From: Alphaproteobacteria bacterium
GTDB lineage: Bacteria; Pseudomonadota; Alphaproteobacteria; Sphingomonadales; Emcibacteraceae
Direction: 5' to 3'
NCBI GenBank assembly: GCA_013152615.1
Contig: JAADGA010000042.1
Span: 1-8,894 of the forward strand
DNA: 8,894 nucleotides
Below, in pieces: positions 1-6,228 of the stretch. The position numbers and the translations under genes are program-made. How positions within the stretch are numbered: the stretch's first letter is position 1; each line of letters starts with the position of its first letter. The notes beneath the pieces were generated by a model that searched no databases, was not told the DNA's origin, and saw nothing but the letters and a program-made list of their open reading frames with translations.

Positions 1-2
1 TG

Positions 3-755
3 GAACAGCAGGTGCTGGAACAGGCGACGGCGCAGGTGGCGGCGGCTATCGGCCCCGGGGGTGAGGCCCCGCCGGTAATTATCGCCCGGGGCAGGGGCTG
101 GCATCCGGGGGTGATCGGTATTGTCGCCGGGCGGCTGAAAGAATTCTATCAGCGGCCGGTATTCGTCATTGCCATTGATGACAATGGGGTTGGCAAGGGC
201 TCGGGGCGTTCCATTTACGGGGTTGATCTCGGGGCTGTGGTGACCGCAGCCCGACAGGCGGGGATATTGTCTGCCGGGGGTGGCCATGCGATGGCGGCAG
301 GGCTTACGGTCCGGGAACAGCTCATTGGTGATCTGGAAGATTTTATGAGCGAAAGGCTGAGCCACAATGTCGGGGAAGCGCTGAAAAATCTGTCATTAAC
401 GCTTGATGGTATCCTCAGCGTCGGCGGGGTAACCGTGAGCCTGATTGATCAGCTGGCCCGGCTTGGGCCTTATGGTCAGGGCAATAGCATGCCGCGCTTT
501 GCGCTGGCGGCGGTGACGGTAAAATACGCCGATGTGGTTGGCCGGGACCATGTGAAATGCACGTTGCAGGGCGGCGACGGGGCCGTGGTCAAGGCGATGG
601 CCTTCCGCTCGGCAGACCAGCCGCTCGGGCAGTTGATTCTGCAATCACGCGGCCGCCGGATTCACGTGGCGGGAACGGTGCGCAGGAATAGCTGGAATGG
701 CCGGGTTTCTGCGGAATTTTTTATTGATGATGCGGCGGCAGTTTCGGGGCCATAG
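3..755 (+). CDS. recJ: Single-stranded-DNA-specific exonuclease RecJ, C-terminal part (5' end outside window)
   Basis: This is the last 250 codons of an open frame entering from the left edge. RecJ is a 5'-3' exonuclease on single-stranded DNA that acts in RecF-pathway recombination and in mismatch and base-excision repair in the cytoplasm. The visible part begins near the DHHA1 domain: HPGVIGIVAGRL at fragment residues 34-45, a GSGRS segment at about 66-70, and the signature GGGH at 92-95 followed by AMAAGLTV. The last 110 or so residues fit the C-terminal OB-fold, with LGPYGQGNSMPRFAL as the usual linker-type motif. The catalytic DHH domain lies upstream and cannot be checked. The frame ends in TAG at 753-755. 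No gene follows in the same direction before the tRNAs. The family call is confident; only the part seen is described. Confidence 0.95.
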   Translation, partial: EQQVLEQATAQVAAAIGPGGEAPPVIIARGRGWHPGVIGIVAGRLKEFYQRPVFVIAIDDNGVGKGSGRSIYGVDLGAVVTAARQAGILSAGGGHAMAAGLTVREQLIGDLEDFMSERLSHNVGEALKNLSLTLDGILSVGGVTVSLIDQLARLGPYGQGNSMPRFALAAVTVKYADVVGRDHVKCTLQGGDGAVVKAMAFRSADQPLGQLILQSRGRRIHVAGTVRRNSWNGRVSAEFFIDDAAAVSGP

Positions 756-805
756 GGAAAATTGGCGGGGTCACAGGAAAAACCGGCGTTATCCGAAGAA
801 ATCTG

Positions 806-834
806 TTGACCGACCGGGTCGGAACCACTAAAAC
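806..834 (+). promoter_or_regulatory. Probable sigma-70 promoter of the tRNA pair
   Basis: TTGACC (806-811) and TAAAAC (829-834) are separated by 17 bp, placing the start of transcription near 841, about a dozen bases before tRNA-Glu. The spacer holds a perfect inverted repeat, CCGAC-CGG-GTCGG (810-822), overlapping the end of the -35 box. The -10 box is only moderately good. It is the best candidate in the 97 bp between recJ and the tRNA. Confidence 0.55.
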
Positions 835-852
835 CACCACACTGAACAAGAT

Positions 853-927
853 GGCCCCTTCGTCTAGCGGTTAGGACGCGGCCCTTTCACGGCTGAAACA
901 CGGGTTCGATTCCCGTAGGGGTCACCA
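853..927 (+). tRNA. tRNA-Glu (anticodon TTC)
   Basis: The sequence folds as a complete 75-nt tRNA including encoded CCA. The acceptor stem pairs GGCCCCT (853-859) with AGGGGTC (917-923), with one G-U pair. The five-pair anticodon stem 879-883/891-895 encloses loop CTTTCAC with anticodon TTC at 886-888. The T-arm carries GGTTCGATTCC. The discriminator is A924 and CCA is 925-927. It is probably cotranscribed with the tRNA-Met gene 48 bp downstream. Confidence 0.97.
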
Positions 928-975
928 TTTTCTTGGAGGGGCTAATGATAACTCCTCACCTTGCCTTGCCTTTGT

Positions 976-1052
976 GGCGGAGTAGCTCAGCCGGTTAGAG
1001 CAGCGGAATCATAATCCGCGTGTCGGGGGTTCAAGTCCCTCCTCCGCTACCA
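976..1052 (+). tRNA. tRNA-Met (anticodon CAT), probably elongator type
   Basis: This is a complete 77-nt tRNA with encoded CCA. Acceptor stem GGCGGAG (976-982) pairs with CTCCGCT (1042-1048), with a G-U at the first pair. Anticodon stem 1003-1007/1015-1019 encloses loop ATCATAA with CAT at 1010-1012. The discriminator is A1049 and CCA is 1050-1052. It lacks the unpaired first base and the GGG/CCC anticodon-stem pairs of an initiator tRNA, so it is elongator Met or lysidine-modified Ile2. The body matches what I recall of alphaproteobacterial elongator tRNA-Met, which I favour. It lies 48 bp after tRNA-Glu and probably shares its transcript. Confidence 0.93.
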
Positions 1053-1675
1053 TTATTTTACTCTTTCTTCTTAATTTAATCCTGCTCTGCTTCCTTGATC
1101 CGTATCAGGGGACTGATCCTGATCCGTCGTTGGTTCAGTTTCAAGCCGGGGTCGGGGTCGGCGTGGATTATGGTGCCATTGCGGGGAACCGATAAAACCA
1201 GCGAATAGAATTGACTGGAATTTGTTCTTCGGCAATAATGTACGGTACTGATTATGGCGTGCCAACTGAAGGATACTATGGCTGGAAAAATAGCCAGAAT
1301 GTGAAGGAAACCAACTTCACCCACCAGTTTCAGCTGTTAGGACAAGGCCTAAATCTTTTGTTTGGCACCGTCAAATCACCGTTGGCAGATAATGTGGAAT
1401 ATTCGGAAACAGCGGTGATAGCTTACTTGATTTTCGGGACTGTATTTCTTGCGTCCGGGGCGGTCGTCCGGGGTTCGCGGATTTATCCACCAGCGGCCGC
1501 TTTTCGGATTATTGATGGCGTTTTCATCTCTGGTCCGGTAGTGATATTGGCGGTGGTCGTGGTGTGAAAAATCACCGAAGACCTCAATTTCAACAGAAGC
1601 CGCCACCGATTTGATTGCCCGCGCACGGCCTGTTGACGTTCGCGCTAACAACATTGTAGAAAAAAGTAAAATTGC
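1053..1675. other. Intergenic stretch without a convincing gene
   Basis: About 620 bp between tRNA-Met and the CLC promoter. Open frames of 118 codons (1211-1567, plus, TTG start) and 92 codons (1376-1654, minus) overlap each other. Neither has a recognisable ribosome binding site, a family resemblance or convincing codon use. The plus frame would end in a valine-rich hydrophobic tail (residues 105-118) that looks like an accidental reading of repeated GTG/GTC. Right after the tRNA is a T-rich run (1054-1075), then an imperfect stem ATCAGG (1104-1109)/CCTGAT (1118-1123) with TGATCCGT repeated around it, possibly a terminator region. I see no integrase, no IS ends and no copy of the tRNA 3' end that would mark an attachment site. 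It may be a decayed gene or insertion, but nothing proves it. Confidence 0.5.
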
Positions 1676-1703
1676 TTGAAACCCGGTCCTTAACGAATAT
1701 GAT
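1676..1703 (+). promoter_or_regulatory. Probable sigma-70 promoter of the CLC gene
   Basis: TTGAAA (1676-1681) and TATGAT (1698-1703) are separated by 16 bp, each one mismatch from consensus, giving a start near 1710. The leader would be about 40 nt and holds AGGAG at 1734-1738. A second, weaker pair, TTGACG (1633-1638) with TAGAAA (1657-1662) at 18 bp, lies upstream. Confidence 0.6.
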
Positions 1704-1748
1704 TCCGGCTATTATTACCGGTTTGTCATTGTCAGGAGAGTTGTTATT

Positions 1749-3452
1749 TTGAGTGTGTCCCATCGGTCATTTTTTCTGTTTGTCATTGCCATATTCATAG
1801 GTCTTTTTGCTGCCCTTGGTGCGTATGTTTTCCGCCTGATGATCGGGTTCGTTCATAATGTTATATTTAGCCAGCGGCTGGACTTGCTATATGATGCCAA
1901 CCAGCATAGCGCGATCGCCAGCCCGATATGGCTACTGCTCATTCTTATTCCGCTGGCGTCGTTGCTTGTGGTCTGGCTGATCAGATCTTTTGCGCCGGAG
2001 GCAAAGGGGCACGGCGTACCGGAAGTCCTCGACGCAATTCACTATAAGAACGGGGTTATCCGGCCGGTTGTGGTCGCGGTTAAAGCGGCTGCATCGGCGA
2101 TTTCGATCGGCAGCGGTGGTTCTGTTGGCCGGGAAGGCCCGATTATCCAGATGGGTGCCGCCTTTGGCTCAACCATCGGCGCCTGGTTTAAGCTGTCCTA
2201 CAATGACCGGGTAATCCTGCTCAGTGCCGGGGCCGGGGCCGGTATTGCCGCAACCTTCAACACCCCGCTGGGCGGGGTCGTTTTTGCCATTGAATTATTT
2301 TTGCTGAACATTAATCGGCGTGCGTTGCTGATTTTGGCAACCAGTGTGACGTCGGCCATATTTTTAAGCCGTCTGCTGCTTGGCCAAACCCCCAGTTTTA
2401 ATATTCCGGCATTACAGACTCCGGATTATGCCGGTACGCCGGTATATACTTTGCTGGCATTTTCAGTGCTTGGCATCTGTATCGGCATCTTTGCTGCGGT
2501 CTTTATAAAATCGCTGTATTTTACGGAAGACATTCTGGAGCGTAAAATGCACAACCCCTATTTTCGTCATTTTACCGCCATGTTTGCGGTGGCGTTGATT
2601 ATTGTCGGTCTTCAGAAATATTTCGGCCATTATTATGTTCAGGGCGTCGGCTACGCCTCAATAATGGGTATGCTGCGCGGCACTTTCACCGTGCCGTTGT
2701 TTCTGTTGCTGTTATTGCTGTCAAAGCTGGCGGTCACCTGCCTGACGTTAGGGTCCGGTGGCTCGGGCGGTATTTTCTCGCCGTCGCTTTTTATGGGCGG
2801 CAGTCTGGGCACGCTCTTTGGGATTCTGTTTGACAGTCTGGTTCCCGGCTATAGCATTTCCCTGCCGGTATTTGCTCTGGTGGGCATGGCCGCAATGTTC
2901 GGCGCCACCACCGGTGCGTATTTAACCGCCATTATCATGCTGTTGGAAATGACCTATGATCCCAATATTATCCTGCCCCTGATATTGGCCGTTTGTCTGG
3001 CAATCGTTACCCGGAAAGTTTTGTGTCCCGCCAGTATTTACTCAATGAAGTTGGTTCTAAGAGGGAAATCATTGCCTGAGGGCCTGACCTATAATCCGGT
3101 TGATAACCGGCTGGTTTCCGACATTATGAACCGGAATTTGACGGTAACCGGGGGCGATCCGGCCTCTTTGGCTGATCTGAATGGTATCGAGCTACGCAGC
3201 GGTGGCCGGACTTGGCAACTCCATAACAAACCGCCGATAGCCGGAGCGCAGGACGCCGTTCGCTATCACAGCTACTGTGTTGTCGATGAAGCCAGCCCGA
3301 TTTCACAGGCCTTGCGCGTGAAGTCACGGTCTGGCGCACAGGTCATTGTGGTTTCCGGGCGTTCGGCTGCGGGGGGCGCGGTAATCTGCGGGATCATCAC
3401 CAGTGAATCACTCGCCAGTGAATATGAACGTATAAACGAGATATTGTCATAA
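1749..3452 (+). CDS. CLC-family chloride channel/transporter with C-terminal CBS-like region
   Basis: A 567-residue inner-membrane protein of the voltage-gated chloride channel (CLC) family, which moves chloride or other anions. Residues 1-435 hold the hydrophobic helices. The selectivity motifs are in order: GHGVPEV (87-93), GSGGSVGREGP (121-131) with gating glutamate E129, GSGGSGGIFSP (335-345), and tyrosine Y431 where CLC-ec1 has its central Tyr445. The first motif has His88 where CLC-ec1 has Ser107, a variant I recall from many bacterial CLCs. IEL at 181-183 puts leucine where antiporters have the internal proton glutamate. Residues about 450-567 are soluble: a degenerate first CBS half (LVSDIMNRNLTV) and a better second one (YCVVDEASPISQAL to GIITSESLASEY). 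The TTG start is chosen because AGGAG (1734-1738) lies 10 nt upstream; GTG at 1755 is less well placed. It is a single-gene unit facing a minus-strand gene 44 bp downstream. Confidence 0.93.
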   Translation: MSVSHRSFFLFVIAIFIGLFAALGAYVFRLMIGFVHNVIFSQRLDLLYDANQHSAIASPIWLLLILIPLASLLVVWLIRSFAPEAKGHGVPEVLDAIHYKNGVIRPVVVAVKAAASAISIGSGGSVGREGPIIQMGAAFGSTIGAWFKLSYNDRVILLSAGAGAGIAATFNTPLGGVVFAIELFLLNINRRALLILATSVTSAIFLSRLLLGQTPSFNIPALQTPDYAGTPVYTLLAFSVLGICIGIFAAVFIKSLYFTEDILERKMHNPYFRHFTAMFAVALIIVGLQKYFGHYYVQGVGYASIMGMLRGTFTVPLFLLLLLLSKLAVTCLTLGSGGSGGIFSPSLFMGGSLGTLFGILFDSLVPGYSISLPVFALVGMAAMFGATTGAYLTAIIMLLEMTYDPNIILPLILAVCLAIVTRKVLCPASIYSMKLVLRGKSLPEGLTYNPVDNRLVSDIMNRNLTVTGGDPASLADLNGIELRSGGRTWQLHNKPPIAGAQDAVRYHSYCVVDEASPISQALRVKSRSGAQVIVVSGRSAAGGAVICGIITSESLASEYERINEILS

Positions 3453-3496
3453 CATCCAGAGTTGAGATACCGCGCGGTCTGACTTCGCTCTAGCCC

Positions 3497-4222
3497 TCAG
3501 CGGGCGGCTTTGTGGTAGTCGCTGAATTCGATGTCGGTTTTTTGTTCAAAGTTGAACAGGAAAAGGGCTTTTCCCTTGATTTCATTATTTACCGAGGTGA
3601 GGAAGACCGGGCTGGTTTTCGGCTGGTCGGGATCAGCGGGGGCAAAGCGCATAAGTTGGTTAAACTGTTTTATTTTGGCGCGGTAAGCGGAAAATTCCTG
3701 CTTGTTATATATGTGGATCTGTTCAATCATCGGGTTGTCCCGCCGAATAGTCATGGTGCCAAGGATATATGATCCCATGTTTTTATCATTTTTATCCATG
3801 ACCGGTTGAAAGCGATAGCTGCTGCGTAGCGGGCCTTGCCGAACAAGGCTCAGGCTGCCCGGCCGGACCAGAGTGGCAAGGAAGCGGTTGCTGTCACGGT
3901 CACTTTTGCCGGCGGTTTTTTTCTTTTTCAGTTCCTTGCGTTTCTGTGTCTGATAATCTTCCAGCTGTTGTTTTGTCGGTATAGCGCCGTCGATGGATAT
4001 TAACTGCCAGCGCTGGCCCGGTTTTCTGCTGTCGGTATACTGTTCGACGGTGACCTTGCCCTCTGCCGTTTTGGTTCTGGTAAAGGACCAGCCCTGATAG
4101 GATGAGGCCAGCATGCGTTTCAGGGCCTGATTATACAGCGGGTCGCTTTCCTTTGCCTGCGCGCTGGCCGCTACCACAGCCAACCCTGTCATCAGGATCA
4201 AGAGCCGAATTATCTTTCTCAT
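3497..4222 (-). CDS. Secreted protein of unknown function, possibly LolA-like fold
   Basis: A 241-residue protein with a clear Sec signal peptide: basic MRKIIR, a hydrophobic stretch to about residue 20, and a likely cut after ASAQA (residue 23), so it is exported to the periplasm. I do not recognise a named family. The mature part alternates short amphipathic strands (SFTRTKTAEGKVTVEQY, QRWQLISIDG, MIEQIHIYNKQEF, KALFLFNFEQKTDIEFSDY) with a lysine-rich linker at 95-106. This resembles the half-barrel of LolA/LolB-type periplasmic proteins, but that is inference. The start at 4222 places the signal peptide at the N-terminus and has GAAGG 7 nt upstream; the frame stays open to 4339, but the extra 39 residues look non-coding. 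It is divergent from the SLT lipoprotein gene. An inverted repeat lies just upstream at 4238-4262. Confidence 0.75.
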   Translation of the reverse strand: MRKIIRLLILMTGLAVVAASAQAKESDPLYNQALKRMLASSYQGWSFTRTKTAEGKVTVEQYTDSRKPGQRWQLISIDGAIPTKQQLEDYQTQKRKELKKKKTAGKSDRDSNRFLATLVRPGSLSLVRQGPLRSSYRFQPVMDKNDKNMGSYILGTMTIRRDNPMIEQIHIYNKQEFSAYRAKIKQFNQLMRFAPADPDQPKTSPVFLTSVNNEIKGKALFLFNFEQKTDIEFSDYHKAAR

Positions 4223-4237
4223 GCCGGAGCCTTCGTT

Positions 4238-4262
4238 ATTATCACCATCAATGAGTGGTAAT
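4238..4262. promoter_or_regulatory. Imperfect inverted repeat in divergent promoter region (candidate operator)
   Basis: ATTATCAC (4238-4245) and GTGGTAAT (4255-4262) are inverted with one mismatch around a 9-bp centre. The site lies 15 bp before the start of the minus-strand secreted protein gene and 100 bp before the plus-strand lipoprotein gene. It could bind a dimeric regulator or fold in the leader RNA. I could not place a convincing -10/-35 pair for the minus gene. Confidence 0.3.
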
Positions 4263-4361
4263 GTATCATGGGTGCCGTCGTCAAGGACAACAGGCCGTTG
4301 TCTCTGGATTGGCACTTTTCTGTGATCGCAGCTTGACATTCAGCGGTAGTTTTGATTCTTT

Positions 4362-4976
4362 ATGGGCATGACTGTTAAATTTCTCATTCTGCTGCTGCTC
4401 ACGGGGGTGCTTGCGGGCTGTGCCACTGTGCCGCCGAGCAATATCAATAACAGTTGCGCCATTTTCAGGGAAAAAAGCGGCTGGTATTCAACGATGCTGG
4501 CCGCCCAGAAACGCTACGGCACCCCGATTTCCGTGCAGCTTGCCATCATCAAGCAGGAATCTTCGTTCAAGCATAACGCCAGAACAAAACGCAATTATAT
4601 TTTCTGGGTAATCCCGTGGGGACGGGTGACGACGGCTTACGGCTATGCCCAGGTCAAGGATGCCACCTGGGACTGGTATAAAAGCAAAACCGGCAATAGT
4701 GGTGCCGACCGTGATAATTTCGCCGACGCGGTGGATTTTATTGGCTGGTACACCAATCTGAGTAACAAGGTACTTGGTATTTCCAAATGGGATGCGGGCA
4801 AACAATATCTGGCCTATAACGAAGGTCAGGGCGGTTACCGGCGCAAAACCTATCTCAGGAAAAAATGGCTGATGAAGGTCGCCCGCAAGGTCGAACGCAA
4901 CAGCCGACGCTATGCGGGCCAGTTGAGGCGGTGCGCCAGCAGTCTTGATCAGGGCTTCTGGTTCTGGCCATTTTAG
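4362..4976 (+). CDS. Small SLT-type lytic transglycosylase, outer-membrane-type lipoprotein
   Basis: A 204-residue predicted peptidoglycan lyase that would cleave glycan strands in the periplasm. The N-terminus is a lipoprotein signal: hydrophobic residues 6-18 and lipobox LAGC with lipidated cysteine C20. Residue 21 is Ala, which does not match the inner-membrane retention signal, so outer-membrane sorting is likely. The goose-lysozyme-like SLT domain spans about 50-165: YGTPISVQLAIIKQESSF with catalytic glutamate E66, GYAQ at 94-97, and AYNEG at 151-155. The C-terminal 40 residues are rich in Arg and Lys and end in the aromatic string FWFWPF. Starts at 4362 and 4368 are both possible and neither has a strong ribosome binding site. 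A TTGACA box (4333-4338) lies 17 bp from a poor -10 (TTCTTT, 4356-4361). The gene converges on the ABM gene, with a 21-bp repeat array between them. Confidence 0.88.
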   Translation: MGMTVKFLILLLLTGVLAGCATVPPSNINNSCAIFREKSGWYSTMLAAQKRYGTPISVQLAIIKQESSFKHNARTKRNYIFWVIPWGRVTTAYGYAQVKDATWDWYKSKTGNSGADRDNFADAVDFIGWYTNLSNKVLGISKWDAGKQYLAYNEGQGGYRRKTYLRKKWLMKVARKVERNSRRYAGQLRRCASSLDQGFWFWPF

Positions 4977-5002
4977 GCGGGGATTGCTGAGGGCTGATTT
5001 TC

Positions 5003-5086
5003 GGGGCTATTTTTCAAAAGATCAGGGTTATTTTTCGAAGGATCGGGGCTATTTTTCGAAAGATCGGGGCTATTTTTCAAAAGAAT
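5003..5086. repeat. Tandem array, four 21-bp units, overlapping the ABM stop codon
   Basis: Units are 5003-5023, 5024-5044, 5045-5065 and 5066-5086. They differ at only a few positions and share the core CTATTTTTCRAARGATC (TT for CT in unit 2). On the minus strand each unit reads TTTGAAAAATAG or a close variant, followed by CCCCGATC. The unit nearest the ABM gene supplies its last codons (Phe-Glu-Lys-stop), and since 21 bp is seven codons every later unit repeats that ending in the same frame (stops TAG, TAG, TAA, TAG). The array fills most of the 93-bp gap between two convergent genes. Confidence 0.9.
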
Positions 5087-5393
5087 AGTGCCGTTCGACT
5101 TTTGCGATGCGGGTGGTATAGCGTCCATACCATTTTTCCCGGCCAGCCTTTTGTGCCAGCATGTGGTCCGCGTTCTGTTTCCAGCGGTTAATACTGTCAA
5201 GATCTTTCCAGTAGGATACCGAGATTCCCTGATCGCCATCATTCACCGATTCAAAGCCGAGGCAGCCGGGATGGCTGGTCCCGAGGGCGACCATCTGCCG
5301 GGCCATTTCGGCATAGCCGTCATCATCGTCGGTGCGGCAACTGGTAAATATTACCGCATAATAGGGCAGGGCGGGTTTTTCACTCATGGTCAT
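5070..5393 (-). CDS. ABM-fold (antibiotic biosynthesis monooxygenase-like) protein
   Basis: A 107-residue cytoplasmic protein of the ABM (dimeric alpha-beta barrel) family, which includes quinol and polyketide monooxygenases, heme-degrading enzymes and many uncharacterised proteins. Recognisable parts are the first strand YYAVIFTSCRT (11-21), the helix DGYAEMARQMVALGTSHPG (25-43), the strand CLGFESVNDGDQGISVSYWKDLDSINRWKQNADHMLAQ (44-81) containing the typical SYWKD and W..N..H pattern, and a final strand ending KVERHYSFEK. No signal peptide. The true substrate cannot be told. The ATG at 5393 is chosen over 5387 because AGAGG lies 7 nt upstream. The stop codon falls in the first unit of a 21-bp tandem repeat. 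It is divergent from the djlA-like gene. Confidence 0.85.
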   Translation of the reverse strand: MTMSEKPALPYYAVIFTSCRTDDDDGYAEMARQMVALGTSHPGCLGFESVNDGDQGISVSYWKDLDSINRWKQNADHMLAQKAGREKWYGRYTTRIAKVERHYSFEK

Positions 5394-5411
5394 AATTTAG
5401 CCTCTGTTTTC

Positions 5412-5425
5412 TCATCAATAGATGA
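5412..5425. promoter_or_regulatory. Short palindrome between the divergent ABM and djlA-like genes
   Basis: TCATC-AATA-GATGA is a perfect inverted repeat with 5-bp arms, 19 bp from the ABM start and 39 bp from the djlA-like start. Its position would suit an operator serving both, but the arms are short. I found no firm promoter boxes around it. Confidence 0.2.
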
Positions 5426-5464
5426 TATAGGGTGTTTTACGTCTTGGTAAAGGGAAATTGAATT

Positions 5465-6190
5465 ATGTCTATCTGGTCTTCAATCATTGGCGGGGCGGCG
5501 GGCGGTGCCATTCTGGGCGGGCCGCTGGGCGCGATCATTGGGGCGCTCGCCGGTCATTATATTGGTAAAAAGATCAGTGGCGGCGGTATTGTCAACGAAC
5601 AGGTTACCTTTACCATCGGGGTTATCGTCCTCAGTGCCAAGATGGCCAAGGCCGACGGTCATGTCAGCCGCGAAGAAATCGCCGCCTTCAAAGAGGCCTT
5701 TCAGGTGCCGGAGAGCGAGATGAAGAATGTCGCCCGGGTGTTTAATCTGGCGCGGCAGGAAGCCACCGGGTTCGAGCCATATGCCCATCAACTGGCGAAA
5801 TTGTTTCATGACCGGCCAGCGATGCTGGAGGGGCTGCTGCATATATTATTTCACATTGCCCGTGCCGATAATGTTATTCTGCCCTCAGAGCTGGAATATT
5901 TACAGAAAGTCGCCGCGATTTTCGGCTTTAGCGACGCCGAATTTGACCGGATCAGGGCCGATAACCTCGGGCCTGACAAGGGTGATCCCTATGCCGTTCT
6001 GGGGTTGAGCAGAGAGGCCACGGTTATCGAAATAAAATCGGCCTACCGGAAATTAATCAAGGAAAATCACCCGGATCTGCTGGCGTCACAGGGCCTGCCG
6101 CCGGAATTTATCGAGGTCGCCACGGCGAAACTCGCCATGATTAACGTTGCCTATGACCGCATTGAAAAAGAACGGAATTTGAAGGGCTAG
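5465..6190 (+). CDS. djlA: DjlA-like co-chaperone: TerB-like domain plus C-terminal J domain
   Basis: A 241-residue protein with the DjlA domain order. Residues 7-40 form a glycine-rich hydrophobic segment (GGAAGGAILGGPLGAIIGALAG) that probably acts as a membrane anchor or dimerising helix. Residues about 45-165 form a TerB-like helical domain with paired AKADGHVSREE and ARADNVILPSELEYL motifs. Residues 174-238 are a J domain, beginning DPYAVLGLSREATVIEIKSAYRKL and containing the essential HPD at 202-204. J domains stimulate the ATPase of DnaK, so this is a membrane-linked DnaK partner; in enterobacteria DjlA affects envelope stress and capsule signalling. The start has AAAGGG (5449-5454) 10 nt upstream. 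The stop codon TAG (6188-6190) is inside the stem of the following hairpin. The downstream lipoprotein gene converges on it. Confidence 0.92.
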   Translation: MSIWSSIIGGAAGGAILGGPLGAIIGALAGHYIGKKISGGGIVNEQVTFTIGVIVLSAKMAKADGHVSREEIAAFKEAFQVPESEMKNVARVFNLARQEATGFEPYAHQLAKLFHDRPAMLEGLLHILFHIARADNVILPSELEYLQKVAAIFGFSDAEFDRIRADNLGPDKGDPYAVLGLSREATVIEIKSAYRKLIKENHPDLLASQGLPPEFIEVATAKLAMINVAYDRIEKERNLKG

Positions 6191-6219
6191 AGTATCCTTG
6201 ATTAACACGGATACTCTAG
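6187..6219. terminator. Perfect 11-bp hairpin between convergent genes, probable bidirectional terminator
   Basis: CTAGAGTATCC (6187-6197) and GGATACTCTAG (6209-6219) are exact inverted copies around an 11-nt loop. The stem includes the stop codon of the djlA-like gene. No T-run follows on the plus strand (AGAGGGCG), and on the minus strand the flank is CCCTTCAAATTCC with T-rich sequence only further on. It is therefore not a textbook intrinsic terminator, though its place between convergent genes suggests a transcript-end or mRNA-protecting role. Confidence 0.55.
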
Positions 6220-6228
6220 AGGGCGCTG

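Noticed and set aside
976..1052. tRNA-Met as an initiator tRNA
   Set aside because: It has a paired first acceptor position and lacks the three G-C pairs at the bottom of the anticodon stem.
1211..1567. 118-codon plus-strand frame as a membrane protein
   Set aside because: TTG start without ribosome binding site, no recognisable family, hydrophobic end due to repeated GTG/GTC, and an overlapping opposite frame of similar quality.
4223..4339. 39-residue N-terminal extension of the secreted unknown protein
   Set aside because: The extension would put a polar stretch before an obvious signal peptide, and it overlaps the divergent promoter region.
5003..5086. CRISPR array
   Set aside because: The 21-bp units are contiguous with no unique spacers.
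4973..5242. Minus-strand frame with a seven-residue repeat (KNSPDLS-like) that looks like a repetitive protein
   Set aside because: It is the out-of-frame reading of the ABM gene continued into the 21-bp array; the ABM frame is clearly the real one.
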